Origin: Anaerohalosphaeraceae bacterium
GTDB taxonomy: Bacteria > Planctomycetota > Phycisphaerae > Sedimentisphaerales > Anaerohalosphaeraceae
Assembly (NCBI GenBank): GCA_035378985.1
Contig: DAOSUR010000001.1
Span: 434,001 to 498,000 of the forward strand
DNA: 64,000 nt
Direction of reading: 5' to 3'
How positions within the stretch are numbered: the first letter of the stretch is position 1; each line of letters begins with the position of its first letter. The translations under genes and the position numbers were made by a program. Positions 25,550-34,895 of the stretch are shown in pieces. The notes beneath the pieces are model-generated. The model saw only the letters and a program-made list of their open reading frames with translations. It was not told where the DNA came from and ran no database searches.

Positions 25550-27613
25550 ATGAGTCAAAAGACAAAACTCTGCCTGGCAATTTTTCTTTTTTGCCTTGCG
25601 GGCATTCTCTTTGTTTTTCGATGGAAGGGCATCTCCGAAGAAAAGAACATCCCAAAAGAAGATTTCAAACCCATCGCTTTGCAGCCGGGCAAAATCCAGC
25701 GGATTATTACAAAGCTCGAACCTGTTGTTCCTTCCGGAAAGGTCATAGAGGTAGATAATCGAACCTCGGGGCAAATTCAATCGGTCCTCGATTCCGCTAA
25801 ACCCGGAGATACAATTCTTCTCAAAAGCGGAACTTACCCGGTCCAGTTGACCCTCCGAGAAGGAATTATCCTTCGCGGGGAAGATCCAAACCGCGTTGTC
25901 CTTCAAGGGCCGCTATACAATCCCATCCTGAAAATTGAAAACTGCAAAACAGTCGAGGTGTCCAATCTGACTCTCAGTCATCTCCCCGTTTTTTCGAATG
26001 AAATTCAAGGCCGATGGCCTGTTCTGCTGATTCGAAACAGCGGGGCCGCCGTCCGTCACCTGCAGATTTCCGGCAGTGCTTCCGACGGCATTCGAATTCT
26101 CAATGACAATGTTCACCTGAATCATGTACAAATCACAGACTGTCTTGTTTCTAACAATAAAACCGCCGGAATTCTTGTTCTGGGCAACGGAAATGTTGAA
26201 GTCAAAAACACCATCTGTCGAAAAAACGGCACACACGGCATATCTCTAAAGGGGTATGCCGACGGTATTCTGACCGGCAATCAATGTCTTGAAAACGGAG
26301 TCTGCGGCATCGCCGTTGAAGAGAATGCTTCCGTTGAGCTGTTCGGCAATATCTGCAGCCGAAATGCCTGTGACGGCATTTGGCACAAATCTAACAGTTC
26401 GCTCACGGCTCAGGAAAATTCCTGTTTTGAAAACGGCTATTCAGGCATTGAAATCTACGGCCAGGTTCATATCAGTCTCCTGAACAACCGATGCAGTCGA
26501 AACAAAGAAAACGGCATTTTTCTGCAAGGCGGTGTTACAGGACTGATTCAGGCAAACTTCTGTTTGGACAATCAACGGCACGGCATCAGTTTGACTTCCG
26601 ACTGTGCCCCCTCTGTGGAGAGCAATACCTGTACAAAAAACGGCAAGTGCGGAATTTACAGTGAAACCATACAATTGAGTCGAAACAGTCTGGATGAAAA
26701 CGGTGAATTCTGCCCTCAGGAAATTCAGATGCTTCTGTGTTATGAAGATTTTGATGTACTGGAAAGGACGGCATCCCGGATTCAGGAGGAAAAACGCCGA
26801 TTCAGCAACGGTACATGGCAGCTGGAAGCCTTTTACAGCGCCTTTCAAATCGGTTATGGTGATCAGCCCTTTGAAGACAACATTCGACTCTGTGAAAAAT
26901 GGCTTACCCGCTACCCGAATTCCGCCGCCGCTCGGATTGCCCTGGCCGCCTCTTATATTTCCCAGGGGTGGCAGATTCGAGGTTCCGGTTATTCAAAGAC
27001 CGTTGCACCGGAGGCATGGGGGCCTTTTCACGAAAGACTGCTGAAAGCGAGAGAGCTCTTAACGGAAGCAGAGACAATCGACAAAACCAATCCCGCACTT
27101 TATTCGCTCTGGATTGAGGTCGCTATGGGACTGGGAAAAATTGACGAAATTGAGACCTCCTTCCAAAAGGGGGTCGAAGCGGAACCTACCTACTTCTCTC
27201 TTTATTTAGTTCGGGGTTTTGCCTATCTTCCCCGATGGTATGGAACCCCCGGACAGTATGAAAAACTGGCCGCACAGGCAGCCGAGCTTACAAAAGACAA
27301 ACTTGGACAGTCCCTTTATTTTCTGCTGGCCAACCAAATGGTTCGTTACGAAAAAAGTATTGAACAATTTCAAACATCCGGTTTCGACTACAAGCGAATT
27401 CAGGAGGGAAAGAAAGATTTCGAAAAGCAATTTCCGGATTGTTTGGACATTCCAACCTTAAACCGTCTGTGTTTTATGGCCTGTGCCGCCGGCGACAAAG
27501 AAGATGCGAGAGATTATTTTCTGGATATCGGCGACCAATGGGACAAAAAAATCTGGCAGAATTTCGAAACCTTCGAAAAATACAAGAAATGGGCAAGAAA
27601 CAGAGAAAACTGA
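25550..27613 (+). CDS. Right-handed beta-helix protein with C-terminal TPR-like region
   Basis: The 687-residue product has an N-terminal membrane anchor or signal (about 6-24) and then, at about residues 85-400, parallel beta-helix repeats of roughly 23 residues with a recurring CxxNGxxGI core (for example ICRKNGTHGI, CLENGVCGI, CFENGYSGI). Such folds bind or cleave polysaccharides, but no catalytic motif of a lyase is clear. The C-terminal part (about 430-680) is helical, with TPR-like turns such as FQKGVEAEPTYFSLYLVRG. The start follows an AAAGGAGG site by nine bases. By eye the gene is richer in A and T than its neighbours, which may mean later acquisition. Confidence 0.7.
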   Translation: MSQKTKLCLAIFLFCLAGILFVFRWKGISEEKNIPKEDFKPIALQPGKIQRIITKLEPVVPSGKVIEVDNRTSGQIQSVLDSAKPGDTILLKSGTYPVQLTLREGIILRGEDPNRVVLQGPLYNPILKIENCKTVEVSNLTLSHLPVFSNEIQGRWPVLLIRNSGAAVRHLQISGSASDGIRILNDNVHLNHVQITDCLVSNNKTAGILVLGNGNVEVKNTICRKNGTHGISLKGYADGILTGNQCLENGVCGIAVEENASVELFGNICSRNACDGIWHKSNSSLTAQENSCFENGYSGIEIYGQVHISLLNNRCSRNKENGIFLQGGVTGLIQANFCLDNQRHGISLTSDCAPSVESNTCTKNGKCGIYSETIQLSRNSLDENGEFCPQEIQMLLCYEDFDVLERTASRIQEEKRRFSNGTWQLEAFYSAFQIGYGDQPFEDNIRLCEKWLTRYPNSAAARIALAASYISQGWQIRGSGYSKTVAPEAWGPFHERLLKARELLTEAETIDKTNPALYSLWIEVAMGLGKIDEIETSFQKGVEAEPTYFSLYLVRGFAYLPRWYGTPGQYEKLAAQAAELTKDKLGQSLYFLLANQMVRYEKSIEQFQTSGFDYKRIQEGKKDFEKQFPDCLDIPTLNRLCFMACAAGDKEDARDYFLDIGDQWDKKIWQNFETFEKYKKWARNREN

Positions 27614-27615
27614 CC

Positions 27616-27650
27616 CGCAAACCGCCTTCATCAGGAGAAGGTTTGCGTTT
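27616..27650 (+). terminator. Possible terminator of the beta-helix gene
   Basis: CGCAAA (27616-27621) pairs with TTTGCG (27642-27647) and inside it CCTTC (27625-27629) pairs with GAAGG (27637-27641). Only a short T run follows, so activity is uncertain. It lies between two convergent genes. Confidence 0.45.
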
Positions 27651-27685
27651 GGAAAAGGAATCTTCGGTATCCGTTATTGGGGAAT

Positions 27686-28195
27686 TTACAGGTTTCTTCG
27701 GACGACGGCGGCAGCGACCAGTTTCTTGGCCATCTGGCCCGCGTCATCGGTAATTGTCATTGTAATTCGGACATTGCGGACGAGGGTGGGCTGGCCGGGA
27801 ACCATAGCCCGTGTAAAGGTCATCCCTGCAATATTTTTGCAAAGGACATAGGAACTCGTCGAGCCGGCGGAGTAAACATCCAGATACAAGACCTTTTGGT
27901 TTCCATCAAACCGATAGGTGATATCCGCTTCACCGTCGCCGTCTTTGTCGATGCTGCACTGTGTATTGTCCGCATCGGCGACAATTCCGCGGGCCGTACG
28001 GATGTCGTTTGTCATCCGCAGAAGAGCTGCACGGGCGATATTCATCTGTTTGGCCAGCCCTTCGTTATCCTTGTAGTTTTTCATGGAGGCATCGAACGCC
28101 ACCGCAACGGCCGCCATCAGAACGGCCAGGATGGTCATCGAAATCAGGACCTCTATCATCGTAAAGCCGTTTGGAACGAAACGGAGCGTTTTCAT
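27686..28195 (-). CDS. Type IV/type II pseudopilin with extracellular C-terminus
   Basis: The 169-residue product has a prepilin signal: a short basic leader ending in G, then FTMIEVLISMTILAVLMAAVAVAF, cleaved before the Phe by a PilD-type peptidase. The glutamate at +5 is present. The globular part is GspJ/PilW-like in size, and the segment CSIDKDGDGEADI resembles a calcium-binding loop. I prefer the second ATG (28195) because the GGAG site lies only two to three bases before the first. It is the last gene of the pilus-assembly operon. Confidence 0.8.
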   Translation of the reverse strand: MKTLRFVPNGFTMIEVLISMTILAVLMAAVAVAFDASMKNYKDNEGLAKQMNIARAALLRMTNDIRTARGIVADADNTQCSIDKDGDGEADITYRFDGNQKVLYLDVYSAGSTSSYVLCKNIAGMTFTRAMVPGQPTLVRNVRITMTITDDAGQMAKKLVAAAVVRRNL

Positions 28196-28213
28196 ATTCA
28201 TTCTCCCGTACTC

Positions 28214-28645
28214 TTACAGGCGAGCCCGAATCCAGCTGGCCGAACTGACAGGCCGGCCGTTTTTGAGAATCGTGACAGTCATCCGGATAAAATCGGTGGG
28301 ACCTGTAACGGTTTGGGTTAAATCCGAGGCATTCACGTAATCCACCTGAATCTGCTGGGTAAAAACCGCAAAATCCTCCAGCAGATTTTTCTGCACGTCG
28401 ATGGGCGGATTGTAGGACTGGCCGTCATAGGCCGTCAGAGAATCAAACGGTTCTGAAGCCGTCATTTCCCGAATTTCCTCAATGAGAAACTCCGCTGTGG
28501 ACAGGTCCACACCGGCGGCGTTCTTCATCGTAAAGGCGCTGCTGGTACCCAGGAGCGCGGCAATCGCCAGGCCGATCAGAACGGCGGCAAAGAGCGCCTC
28601 CAGCAGAGTAAATCCCATGCTCCTTCGATTTTTTGCATCGGTCAT
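28214..28645 (-). CDS. Type IV/type II pseudopilin, GspI/PilV-like
   Basis: The 143-residue product has the prepilin motif GFTLLEALFAAVLIGLAIAAL with glutamate at +5 and a short basic leader. The remaining region fits a minor pilin. The start at 28645 lies eight bases after an AGGAGG site, whereas the ATG at 28663 overlaps the end of the upstream gene and lacks such a site. Minor pilins initiate or cap the pilus fibre together with the neighbouring pseudopilin. Confidence 0.8.
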   Translation of the reverse strand: MTDAKNRRSMGFTLLEALFAAVLIGLAIAALLGTSSAFTMKNAAGVDLSTAEFLIEEIREMTASEPFDSLTAYDGQSYNPPIDVQKNLLEDFAVFTQQIQVDYVNASDLTQTVTGPTDFIRMTVTILKNGRPVSSASWIRARL

Positions 28646-28662
28646 AGAATAAACCTCCTGCA

Positions 28663-29823
28663 TCAGCCGCTGGTGACAACGCTGGACATTTTGAAGATGG
28701 GCAGAATAATGCTCATCGCAATAAAGCCCACCAGCAGTCCCATCACGACAATCATCAGCGGTTCAATCATACTGGTTACGGTTTTGATGACGGTCCGCAA
28801 TTCTCGGGCATAAAACTGGGAGATGTCATTGAGAACATCGCCGAGAGTTCCGGATTCCTCGCCGGACTGAATCATCTGAACCACATTGGAAGGCATCAGC
28901 GTAAACTGTGCCAGACTGGAGGCAATCTTCTTGCCCTGCCGCACCTCTTCAAAAACCCCCTTCCACATGCTCTCATAGAGCGTATTGCCGGTGATTTGCG
29001 CGGTAATCGAAATGGTATCGAGGATGGGCACGCCTGCATTGGTCAGCACTCCCATCGTATGCATGCTGCGGGTAATATACAGGCTTCGGCACAGAGTTCT
29101 CAAGAGAGGAATCCGCAGTTTTGTGCGGTCCCACCATCGTTTTCCAATGGGGGTTTTTCGGGTGAAATACCAGAAGCCGACCAACAGCATTCCGATAGCC
29201 GGAAAGACAATGAACCAATAGGAGCGAACTCCGGTGCTGAGGGCCATAATCAGTTTGGTCGGAGCCGGCAGGAGATGCTCCTTGCCTTCAAAAACAACCA
29301 GAAACCGCGGCAGAACAAAGGTCAGCAGGAAGGTCACGCAGGTAACCGCCATGACGCCGATAATGATTGGGTAAATCATAGCGCTGATGACCTGGCTTCG
29401 GGTTTCCGCCTCCTGGTCGAGGTATTCGGCCAGACGCTGGAGCATCGAACTCATTGAGCCGGAGATTTCAGCGGCCGCCACCATATTGATGTACAGATTG
29501 CTGAAAACTTCCGGATGGGCGCTGAGAGCCTGCGAGAAGCTTTTGCCCGCTTCAATCTGCTGTTTGAGGTCCAGCACAATCCTGCGAAACTTCTGTTTCT
29601 GGATTTGGGCCCCGATGGATTCGAGGGCATCCTGCAGACTGATGCCCGCCCGCAGCATCACTGCCAGCTGATTGGTAAAGTTCAGAATATCTTTGCGGCT
29701 TGGGCCGAATTCGATTCGAAACCCCCGGGACTTGGGTTTGGGGGCCGCATGAGAGACGGCCGCAGCTTCTTCCAGCCGCTGCGAACGGGAGGTCTGTGTA
29801 CCGAGTTTCTCCAGAATATTCAT
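28663..29823 (-). CDS. pilC: Type II secretion/type IV pilus inner-membrane platform protein
   Basis: The 386-residue product belongs to the GspF/PilC family, which couples the cytoplasmic ATPase to pilin insertion and removal. Two repeated GspF domains are visible, with FTNQLAVMLRAGISLQDALE in the first and TRSMHTMGVLTNAGVPILDT in the second, and three membrane segments (about 165-190, 210-235, 355-380). An N-terminal cytoplasmic extension of about 40 residues precedes the first domain. It lies 14 bases after pilT. The symbol could equally be gspF; pilC is used because pilM, pilN, pilO and pilT are alongside. Confidence 0.9.
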   Translation of the reverse strand: MNILEKLGTQTSRSQRLEEAAAVSHAAPKPKSRGFRIEFGPSRKDILNFTNQLAVMLRAGISLQDALESIGAQIQKQKFRRIVLDLKQQIEAGKSFSQALSAHPEVFSNLYINMVAAAEISGSMSSMLQRLAEYLDQEAETRSQVISAMIYPIIIGVMAVTCVTFLLTFVLPRFLVVFEGKEHLLPAPTKLIMALSTGVRSYWFIVFPAIGMLLVGFWYFTRKTPIGKRWWDRTKLRIPLLRTLCRSLYITRSMHTMGVLTNAGVPILDTISITAQITGNTLYESMWKGVFEEVRQGKKIASSLAQFTLMPSNVVQMIQSGEESGTLGDVLNDISQFYARELRTVIKTVTSMIEPLMIVVMGLLVGFIAMSIILPIFKMSSVVTSG

Positions 29824-29837
29824 CTTTTCTTACTCCA

Positions 29838-30944
29838 TCAGGCGGTTACTTTGGCTTTAGCAGAAGGAGCGGTTTTCCGGACGGGGGCCGGCGAAAGCAG
29901 TTTTTCCATCTTGGCCGGGTTGCTGGAGCGGTTAATCGCCTCTTCGCGGTCAATATAGCCGGCTTCATACATCTGCTGAATGCTGAAATCCATGCTCTGC
30001 ATTCCCAGACGCCGGGAGGTTTCAATAATGTTGGGAATCTCATAAATCCGGTTTTCACGGATGCAGTTGCGGACCGCCGAGGTGCACAAAAGGATCTCCG
30101 TGCAGGGCACCATTCCCGGCTGGTCAACGCGCCGAAACAGCGTCTGGGAAATCACCGCCTGCAGCGTGTTGGCCAGCATCGCCCGAATCTGGTTCTGCTG
30201 GCTGGCCGGATAAATATCAATGATACGCTCGACGGTCTGAGACGCGTTCACCGTGTGCAGAGTGGACAGCACCAAATGGCCCGTTTCGGCGGCGGTAATC
30301 GTCGCACTGGTGGTTTCCAGGTCGCGCATTTCGCCGACCAGAATGATGTCGGGGTCCTGACGAAGGGCATGCCGCAGACCGGAGGCAAAAGTCGGACAGT
30401 CCGAGCCGATTTCCCGCTGTTCAATCATGCAGGACTGATTTTCAAGCAGATATTCGATAGGGTCTTCAAGGGTAATAATGCGTTTTTTGTATTTTTTGTT
30501 GATGACGCCGATCATCGAGGCCAGTGTGGTGCTTTTGCCCGACCCGGTATGACCGGTGACAATCACCAGACCGCGCGGCAGGTCCGTCAGTTCCTTGACG
30601 ATTTCCGGCAGATGCAGGTCGTTGATATCCGGCACTTTGTTGGAAATGGCACGGAAAGAAATGGCGATGCTTTCCTTCTGGTAATGGGCATTGACGCGGA
30701 ATCGGCTGCCGTCGTCAATCATCGTCGAAAAGTCCAGGTCTCGCTTTTCCTCAAACTTCTTGAATTTTTCCGGTCCGACCATCTCCAGCACCATCGCGGC
30801 CGCATCCTCCGCGGACACCTCCGGCATATCCATCAGAATCAGTTCCGTGTTGATGCGCATCACCGGAGGCAGATTGGTGTTGATATGCACGTCCGACGCA
30901 CCGGACTGAATAGCAATCGCCAGGATATCTTTGACTGAAATCAT
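29838..30944 (-). CDS. pilT: Type IV pilus retraction ATPase
   Basis: PilT powers pilus retraction. The 368-residue product has the N-terminal PAS-like domain (MISVKDILAIAIQSGASDVH), Walker A GHTGSGKST, the aspartate box ITLEDPIEY, Walker B DIILVGEMRD and LSTLHTVNA. The usual AIRNLIRE-like segment is seen as AVRNCIRE. Length is the usual 345-370 with a lysine/alanine-rich tail. The start overlaps the stop of the pilB-like gene as ATGA. Confidence 0.92.
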   Translation of the reverse strand: MISVKDILAIAIQSGASDVHINTNLPPVMRINTELILMDMPEVSAEDAAAMVLEMVGPEKFKKFEEKRDLDFSTMIDDGSRFRVNAHYQKESIAISFRAISNKVPDINDLHLPEIVKELTDLPRGLVIVTGHTGSGKSTTLASMIGVINKKYKKRIITLEDPIEYLLENQSCMIEQREIGSDCPTFASGLRHALRQDPDIILVGEMRDLETTSATITAAETGHLVLSTLHTVNASQTVERIIDIYPASQQNQIRAMLANTLQAVISQTLFRRVDQPGMVPCTEILLCTSAVRNCIRENRIYEIPNIIETSRRLGMQSMDFSIQQMYEAGYIDREEAINRSSNPAKMEKLLSPAPVRKTAPSAKAKVTA

Positions 30945-32875
30945 ACTTTTTTCCTCGCTCGTTCCGTTCGTTTCTTTTCCGTCGAAGCATTCTCCCCGGA
31001 AACAACCGACGATTCCGAAGCCGTTTTAACGGCCGCCTTGGCTGGCGGTTCCTCTTCTTCCAGACGGACCTCTTCGGTCACCCGAAGGACTTCTTCAATG
31101 GTAGTGATTCCTTTCTTGACTTTCTGAAGACCGTCTTCACACAGCGTCGGCCAGCCGCTTTTGGCGAAGGCCTTCCGCATGCTGTGGACAGAGGGGTCTT
31201 CGTGAATCAGCTGGCGGAATTTTTCATCCACAACCAGCAGTTCAAAAATGCCCGCTCGGCCGGAATAGCCGCTCTGGCGGCATTTGTCGCAACCTTTGCC
31301 GCGCATCATTTCATTAATCTCAATCCGGGCCCGCTCGAAATACCGCCGCACCGCATCCGGAACAGGAACAGATTCCTTGCAATTCTCACAGATTCGCCGC
31401 ACAAGGCGCTGGGCCAGGATGGCATTCAGCGAGGCGGCAATCAGGTACGGTTCTACGCCGATATTCACCAATCGGGAGACGCTGCTGGGAGCATCGTTGG
31501 TGTGCAGTGTAGACAGCACCAAATGGCCTGTCAGAGCTGCCTGGACGGCAATGCGGGCGGTCTCCTGGTCGCGAATTTCGCCGATCATGATAATGTCCGG
31601 GTCCTGACGAAGCAGACTGCGCAGGGCCGCGGCAAAGGTCATTCCGGCTTTTTCGTTCACCTGAACCTGGTTGCAGTACTCCAGCTGATATTCGACCGGG
31701 TCCTCCACTGTGGAGACGTTCAGCCGTTCGCTGTCCATCTGGGCCAGGGCCGAATAAAGCGTCGTGCTTTTGCCGCTGCCTGTGGGGCCGGTGACCAGGA
31801 GAATGCCGTGCGGCAGTTCAATCTGGTCCTGGAAGGCCTTGAGCACCCGGGGCTCCATGCCCGACTTATCCAGGCCGAGCATGATGCTTTTGCTGTCCAG
31901 CAGGCGAACCACCACTTTTTCGCCGTGGCAGGTCGGCAGTACCGACACCCGCAAATCAACGCCTCGCCCGCCCATAATTACGGCGATTTTTCCATCCTGC
32001 GGGACGCGCCGCTCGGAGATGTCCAGATTGGCCATAATCTTCAGGCGTGAAACAATGGCCGGATGCATTTTAGCCGGTGCCTGCTGAATTTCGAACAAAA
32101 CGCCGTCGATTCGATAGCGGATTTTCGTGTATTTTTCCTTCGGTTCAATATGAATATCGCTGGCCCCTTCCCGCAGGGCATTGCTGAGGATATAATTGAC
32201 AAACTTAATGACAGGCGACTCACCGGCGCTTTTTTCGAGGTCTTCAATGCTTTCTTCGGTTTCCTGAACCAGTTCGATTTCGCCCAAATCGCTGATGATT
32301 TCATCGACGTTGTAATCGAACTTGCTTTCATCAAAGGCGTCGCAGACGGCCTCGATATTTTCAGGCATACAGACAACCACCCGAATGTTCATTCCCGTCT
32401 GCCGTTTGACATCATCAAACCCGAAAACATTGGCTGGGTCGCTGGCGGCCAGCACGAGCGTATTGTTCTCTACGGCCACCGGCATCAGGTGATTGGTGCG
32501 AATGTAGTCCTTGTCGAGTTTTTTGAAAACCTCCCGGTCCACCTTTTCGGGGTCCAGCCGGACAAACTCATAGCCGTACAGCCGGGCCTTGGCCTCCAGA
32601 ATCGCTTCCGGCGAAATCCCCTTCTTTTTGAGGTGTTTTTCCAGCTCCTCCCCCCGGACTTTCTCCGTTCGGAGTTCCTGAAGCTGTTCGGCGGTCAAAA
32701 CCCCCATCTCCGCCAGCACATCCGCCAAATCGCGGACATGCAGAGCAGCCTTGGGCTCCGGACAATACAGATTCCTCAGACCGGGGGCCAATTCGATTTG
32801 GCCGTTCTGATCTTCGAGGTCGGCCAGGGCCACCGGCTCCGAGGCCGTTTTATTTTTTCCGAATAATCGCCTCAT
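30941..32875 (-). CDS. pilB: Type IV pilus/type II secretion assembly ATPase
   Basis: The 644-residue product is a PilB/GspE ATPase that drives fibre assembly. The N-terminal GspE-II domain (about 60-180) precedes the ATPase core with GPTGSGKSTTLYSAL (Walker A), VEDPVEYQL, RDQETARIA and LSTLHTNDAPSSV. The zinc-binding pairs CENC and CDKC are present. A lysine- and glutamate-rich tail of about 50 residues is longer than usual. The start at 32875 overlaps the stop of the upstream gene by four bases. Confidence 0.92.
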   Translation of the reverse strand: MRRLFGKNKTASEPVALADLEDQNGQIELAPGLRNLYCPEPKAALHVRDLADVLAEMGVLTAEQLQELRTEKVRGEELEKHLKKKGISPEAILEAKARLYGYEFVRLDPEKVDREVFKKLDKDYIRTNHLMPVAVENNTLVLAASDPANVFGFDDVKRQTGMNIRVVVCMPENIEAVCDAFDESKFDYNVDEIISDLGEIELVQETEESIEDLEKSAGESPVIKFVNYILSNALREGASDIHIEPKEKYTKIRYRIDGVLFEIQQAPAKMHPAIVSRLKIMANLDISERRVPQDGKIAVIMGGRGVDLRVSVLPTCHGEKVVVRLLDSKSIMLGLDKSGMEPRVLKAFQDQIELPHGILLVTGPTGSGKSTTLYSALAQMDSERLNVSTVEDPVEYQLEYCNQVQVNEKAGMTFAAALRSLLRQDPDIIMIGEIRDQETARIAVQAALTGHLVLSTLHTNDAPSSVSRLVNIGVEPYLIAASLNAILAQRLVRRICENCKESVPVPDAVRRYFERARIEINEMMRGKGCDKCRQSGYSGRAGIFELLVVDEKFRQLIHEDPSVHSMRKAFAKSGWPTLCEDGLQKVKKGITTIEEVLRVTEEVRLEEEEPPAKAAVKTASESSVVSGENASTEKKRTERARKKV

Positions 32876-33519
32876 TCCTCTATTTTCAGCTCCACAGTAA
32901 GGTCTTCCCAGCCGAGAACCACCCGGTCCGGATGAATCTCTTTGACCACAAATCCGCTGACGGCGTCCCCGATATAGAGGACCTTGTCGCCGATCATGCA
33001 GCAGGACCGGTCCGGGCGTGCGGTGATGCTCCACAGTTTCAGCCCGGCGGCTTTGCGGCGCATTTCTTCTTTGCGAAGAAGCGACTGACTGAAGGACAAA
33101 TCCTCACCGGGAGAAACCGGCGTCCATTCCTGACGGAACGGATTTTTCTTCAGTTCCTCGACGGTAATTTGACCGAGCTGGGAAATCTGGGAAAAGCGGC
33201 TGGAGACGGAACTCATCTGAGAATTCATATCTTTCTGGAAACTTTTCAGCTGGGAAAGCATCTCGTCTATGTGAGAGGTTTCCGCCGCTGTGGCCCCCTG
33301 GGCCTGGGACAGACCGGACTTTTTAATCATCCACCAAACGGCCGCACCTCCGGCCAGAAACAACACCGCCAGCAAAACAGTTCCCTGCTTGACCGTTTGG
33401 TTCCGCACGGCCGGACGCAGAAAATCCTGAGTCGCCGGCGACGAAGGAGCTGAAGTTCCTTCAGTCTGCATCTGGGCGGCTGCCGGGGTCTGACTTCCAT
33501 CTCGCAAAAAAGACAGCAT
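32872..33519 (-). CDS. PilP/GspC-like pilus alignment protein
   Basis: The 215-residue product has a cytoplasmic leader of about 45 residues, one membrane helix (about 46-66), a coiled-coil part (about 80-120) and a C-terminal small beta domain with LKLWSITARPDRSCCMIGDKVLYIGDAVSG-type order that resembles PilP or the homology region of GspC (split here only for naming). Such proteins link the inner-membrane PilN/PilO complex to the secretin. Assignment rests on this shape and on its position between pilO and pilB; sequence identity is not obvious by eye. Confidence 0.6.
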   Translation of the reverse strand: MLSFLRDGSQTPAAAQMQTEGTSAPSSPATQDFLRPAVRNQTVKQGTVLLAVLFLAGGAAVWWMIKKSGLSQAQGATAAETSHIDEMLSQLKSFQKDMNSQMSSVSSRFSQISQLGQITVEELKKNPFRQEWTPVSPGEDLSFSQSLLRKEEMRRKAAGLKLWSITARPDRSCCMIGDKVLYIGDAVSGFVVKEIHPDRVVLGWEDLTVELKIEE

Positions 33520-33570
33520 AGGGCAACTCCTTATCCAAGGGACCGCTGCCGGACAAAACGAAGCGGTCCG

Positions 33571-34107
33571 TTACGCTTTGGAATTCTGGAAGAAAATACT
33601 CATGACAAACTTGGCCTCCATCTGGCCTTCGTATTTGGATTTCTTTTTCAGTTCGAGCTGGCGGATTTTCGTAATCCGGTCGAGCCGTTCCAGCTCAAGC
33701 AGGAAGGCATAATAGGAGTTAAAATCTCCGTGAAGCTCCATCTCAAGGGGCTGTTCAATGTATCCGCCGTTGGTCGTCGTCTTAAGGGTTCGAATCATCT
33801 TGGGCACCAGCCCGTGCCGCTGGGCGATAAGAGTGACGTTTTCGAGCACAGTGTGAATCTCGCTGCTGGGGGGCAGTTTGCTCTCAAACTCGCGAATAAT
33901 CTTTTCCATCTGCTCCAGCTGCACACTGAGGTCCTCCGAGGCCGCCGTAGCCCGGCGGAGTTCCTCGAGTTTGGCCCGACCGGCCTCCATTTGCAGCCGC
34001 TGCTGAGTGAGATACTCATTGGCCGGACGAATCATATAGGCGTACGAAACGTACACCATGGCGACAATCATGATGAAAAAGATGATATGGCGAATTCCGC
34101 TGTTCAT
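33571..34107 (-). CDS. pilO: PilO-like inner-membrane pilus assembly protein
   Basis: The 178-residue product has one N-terminal membrane helix (about 7-26), a coiled coil (about 30-80) and a ferredoxin-like C-terminal domain with LEMELHGDFNSYYAFLLELERL, the typical PilO segment. PilO pairs with PilN in the alignment complex. The start follows pilN by 17 bases. Confidence 0.82.
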   Translation of the reverse strand: MNSGIRHIIFFIMIVAMVYVSYAYMIRPANEYLTQQRLQMEAGRAKLEELRRATAASEDLSVQLEQMEKIIREFESKLPPSSEIHTVLENVTLIAQRHGLVPKMIRTLKTTTNGGYIEQPLEMELHGDFNSYYAFLLELERLDRITKIRQLELKKKSKYEGQMEAKFVMSIFFQNSKA

Positions 34108-34124
34108 CGGACATCCCCTTTCGG

Positions 34125-34859
34125 TCAGATGGTTTGGTCGCGTTTTTTGCGAATTTCCTCAATATCTTTTCGGGTCAGTTTCAGGTCGGGGCGAATTCGT
34201 GCGGTCAGACGAAACTCCCGAAACTTCAGTCCTTCCACTTCCCGCTCCTCGCTCTGGACCAGCTGCACTTGGTCAAACAGAACGGCTTCATTGAGATTGG
34301 CAATATAATTGGCCACCTCGATATCGCTGGGCGCCAGCCCCTGAATGGTCAGCGTCACCTCCGATTCCGGAGGGGACGCCGGCGTCTCTGCGGCCGCCTT
34401 GGCGGATGCCGGACCGGGTTTCACAGCAGCAGCCGGCTTTTTGGCGGCTCCCGGCTTGGCGGCGGAAGGTGCCGGAGACGCCGTTTTGGGTTTTTCCTTT
34501 TCCTTCATTTCGAGGGCGGTCAAAGAGACTCCGCTGGGCAGATTGTTGGTCAGGCAGGCCAGGAGAATGCTGCGCGGCACCGGTTCAATCAGGTTGGCCG
34601 TCATCATCATTACATTCATACGGGTCTTGTTCTTGCTCTTTAACTCTTCCAGTTTGGCAATCTGTTCTTTGGCCTGGCTGAGCTGCTGACTGAGCTGGTT
34701 CAGTTCGGCCTGAACGGAGCGCTGGCGCATCTTCAAAACCGAGAAGGTGGCGCCGATTCCGCACAGAACCGCCACCAGCAGAATCAGATAAAGAGAATTG
34801 GCGCGGCTGGACTGCCGCTGCTGAATATAATCATCCGGTACAAAATTAATCGTTGCCAT
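34125..34859 (-). CDS. pilN: PilN-like inner-membrane pilus assembly protein
   Basis: The 244-residue product begins MATINFVPDDYIQQRQ, close to the INFLP motif of PilN that binds PilM. A membrane helix (about 25-43) and a coiled coil (about 45-75) follow. An alanine/proline/lysine-rich linker of about 50 residues splits the periplasmic domain, which is unusual for PilN. The start at 34859 is favoured because it gives the conserved N-terminus and has a GGAG site upstream. Confidence 0.82.
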   Translation of the reverse strand: MATINFVPDDYIQQRQSSRANSLYLILLVAVLCGIGATFSVLKMRQRSVQAELNQLSQQLSQAKEQIAKLEELKSKNKTRMNVMMMTANLIEPVPRSILLACLTNNLPSGVSLTALEMKEKEKPKTASPAPSAAKPGAAKKPAAAVKPGPASAKAAAETPASPPESEVTLTIQGLAPSDIEVANYIANLNEAVLFDQVQLVQSEEREVEGLKFREFRLTARIRPDLKLTRKDIEEIRKKRDQTI

Positions 34860-34895
34860 ATCCGTATTCTCCACCAATCAGAACGGTTCTGTTTT

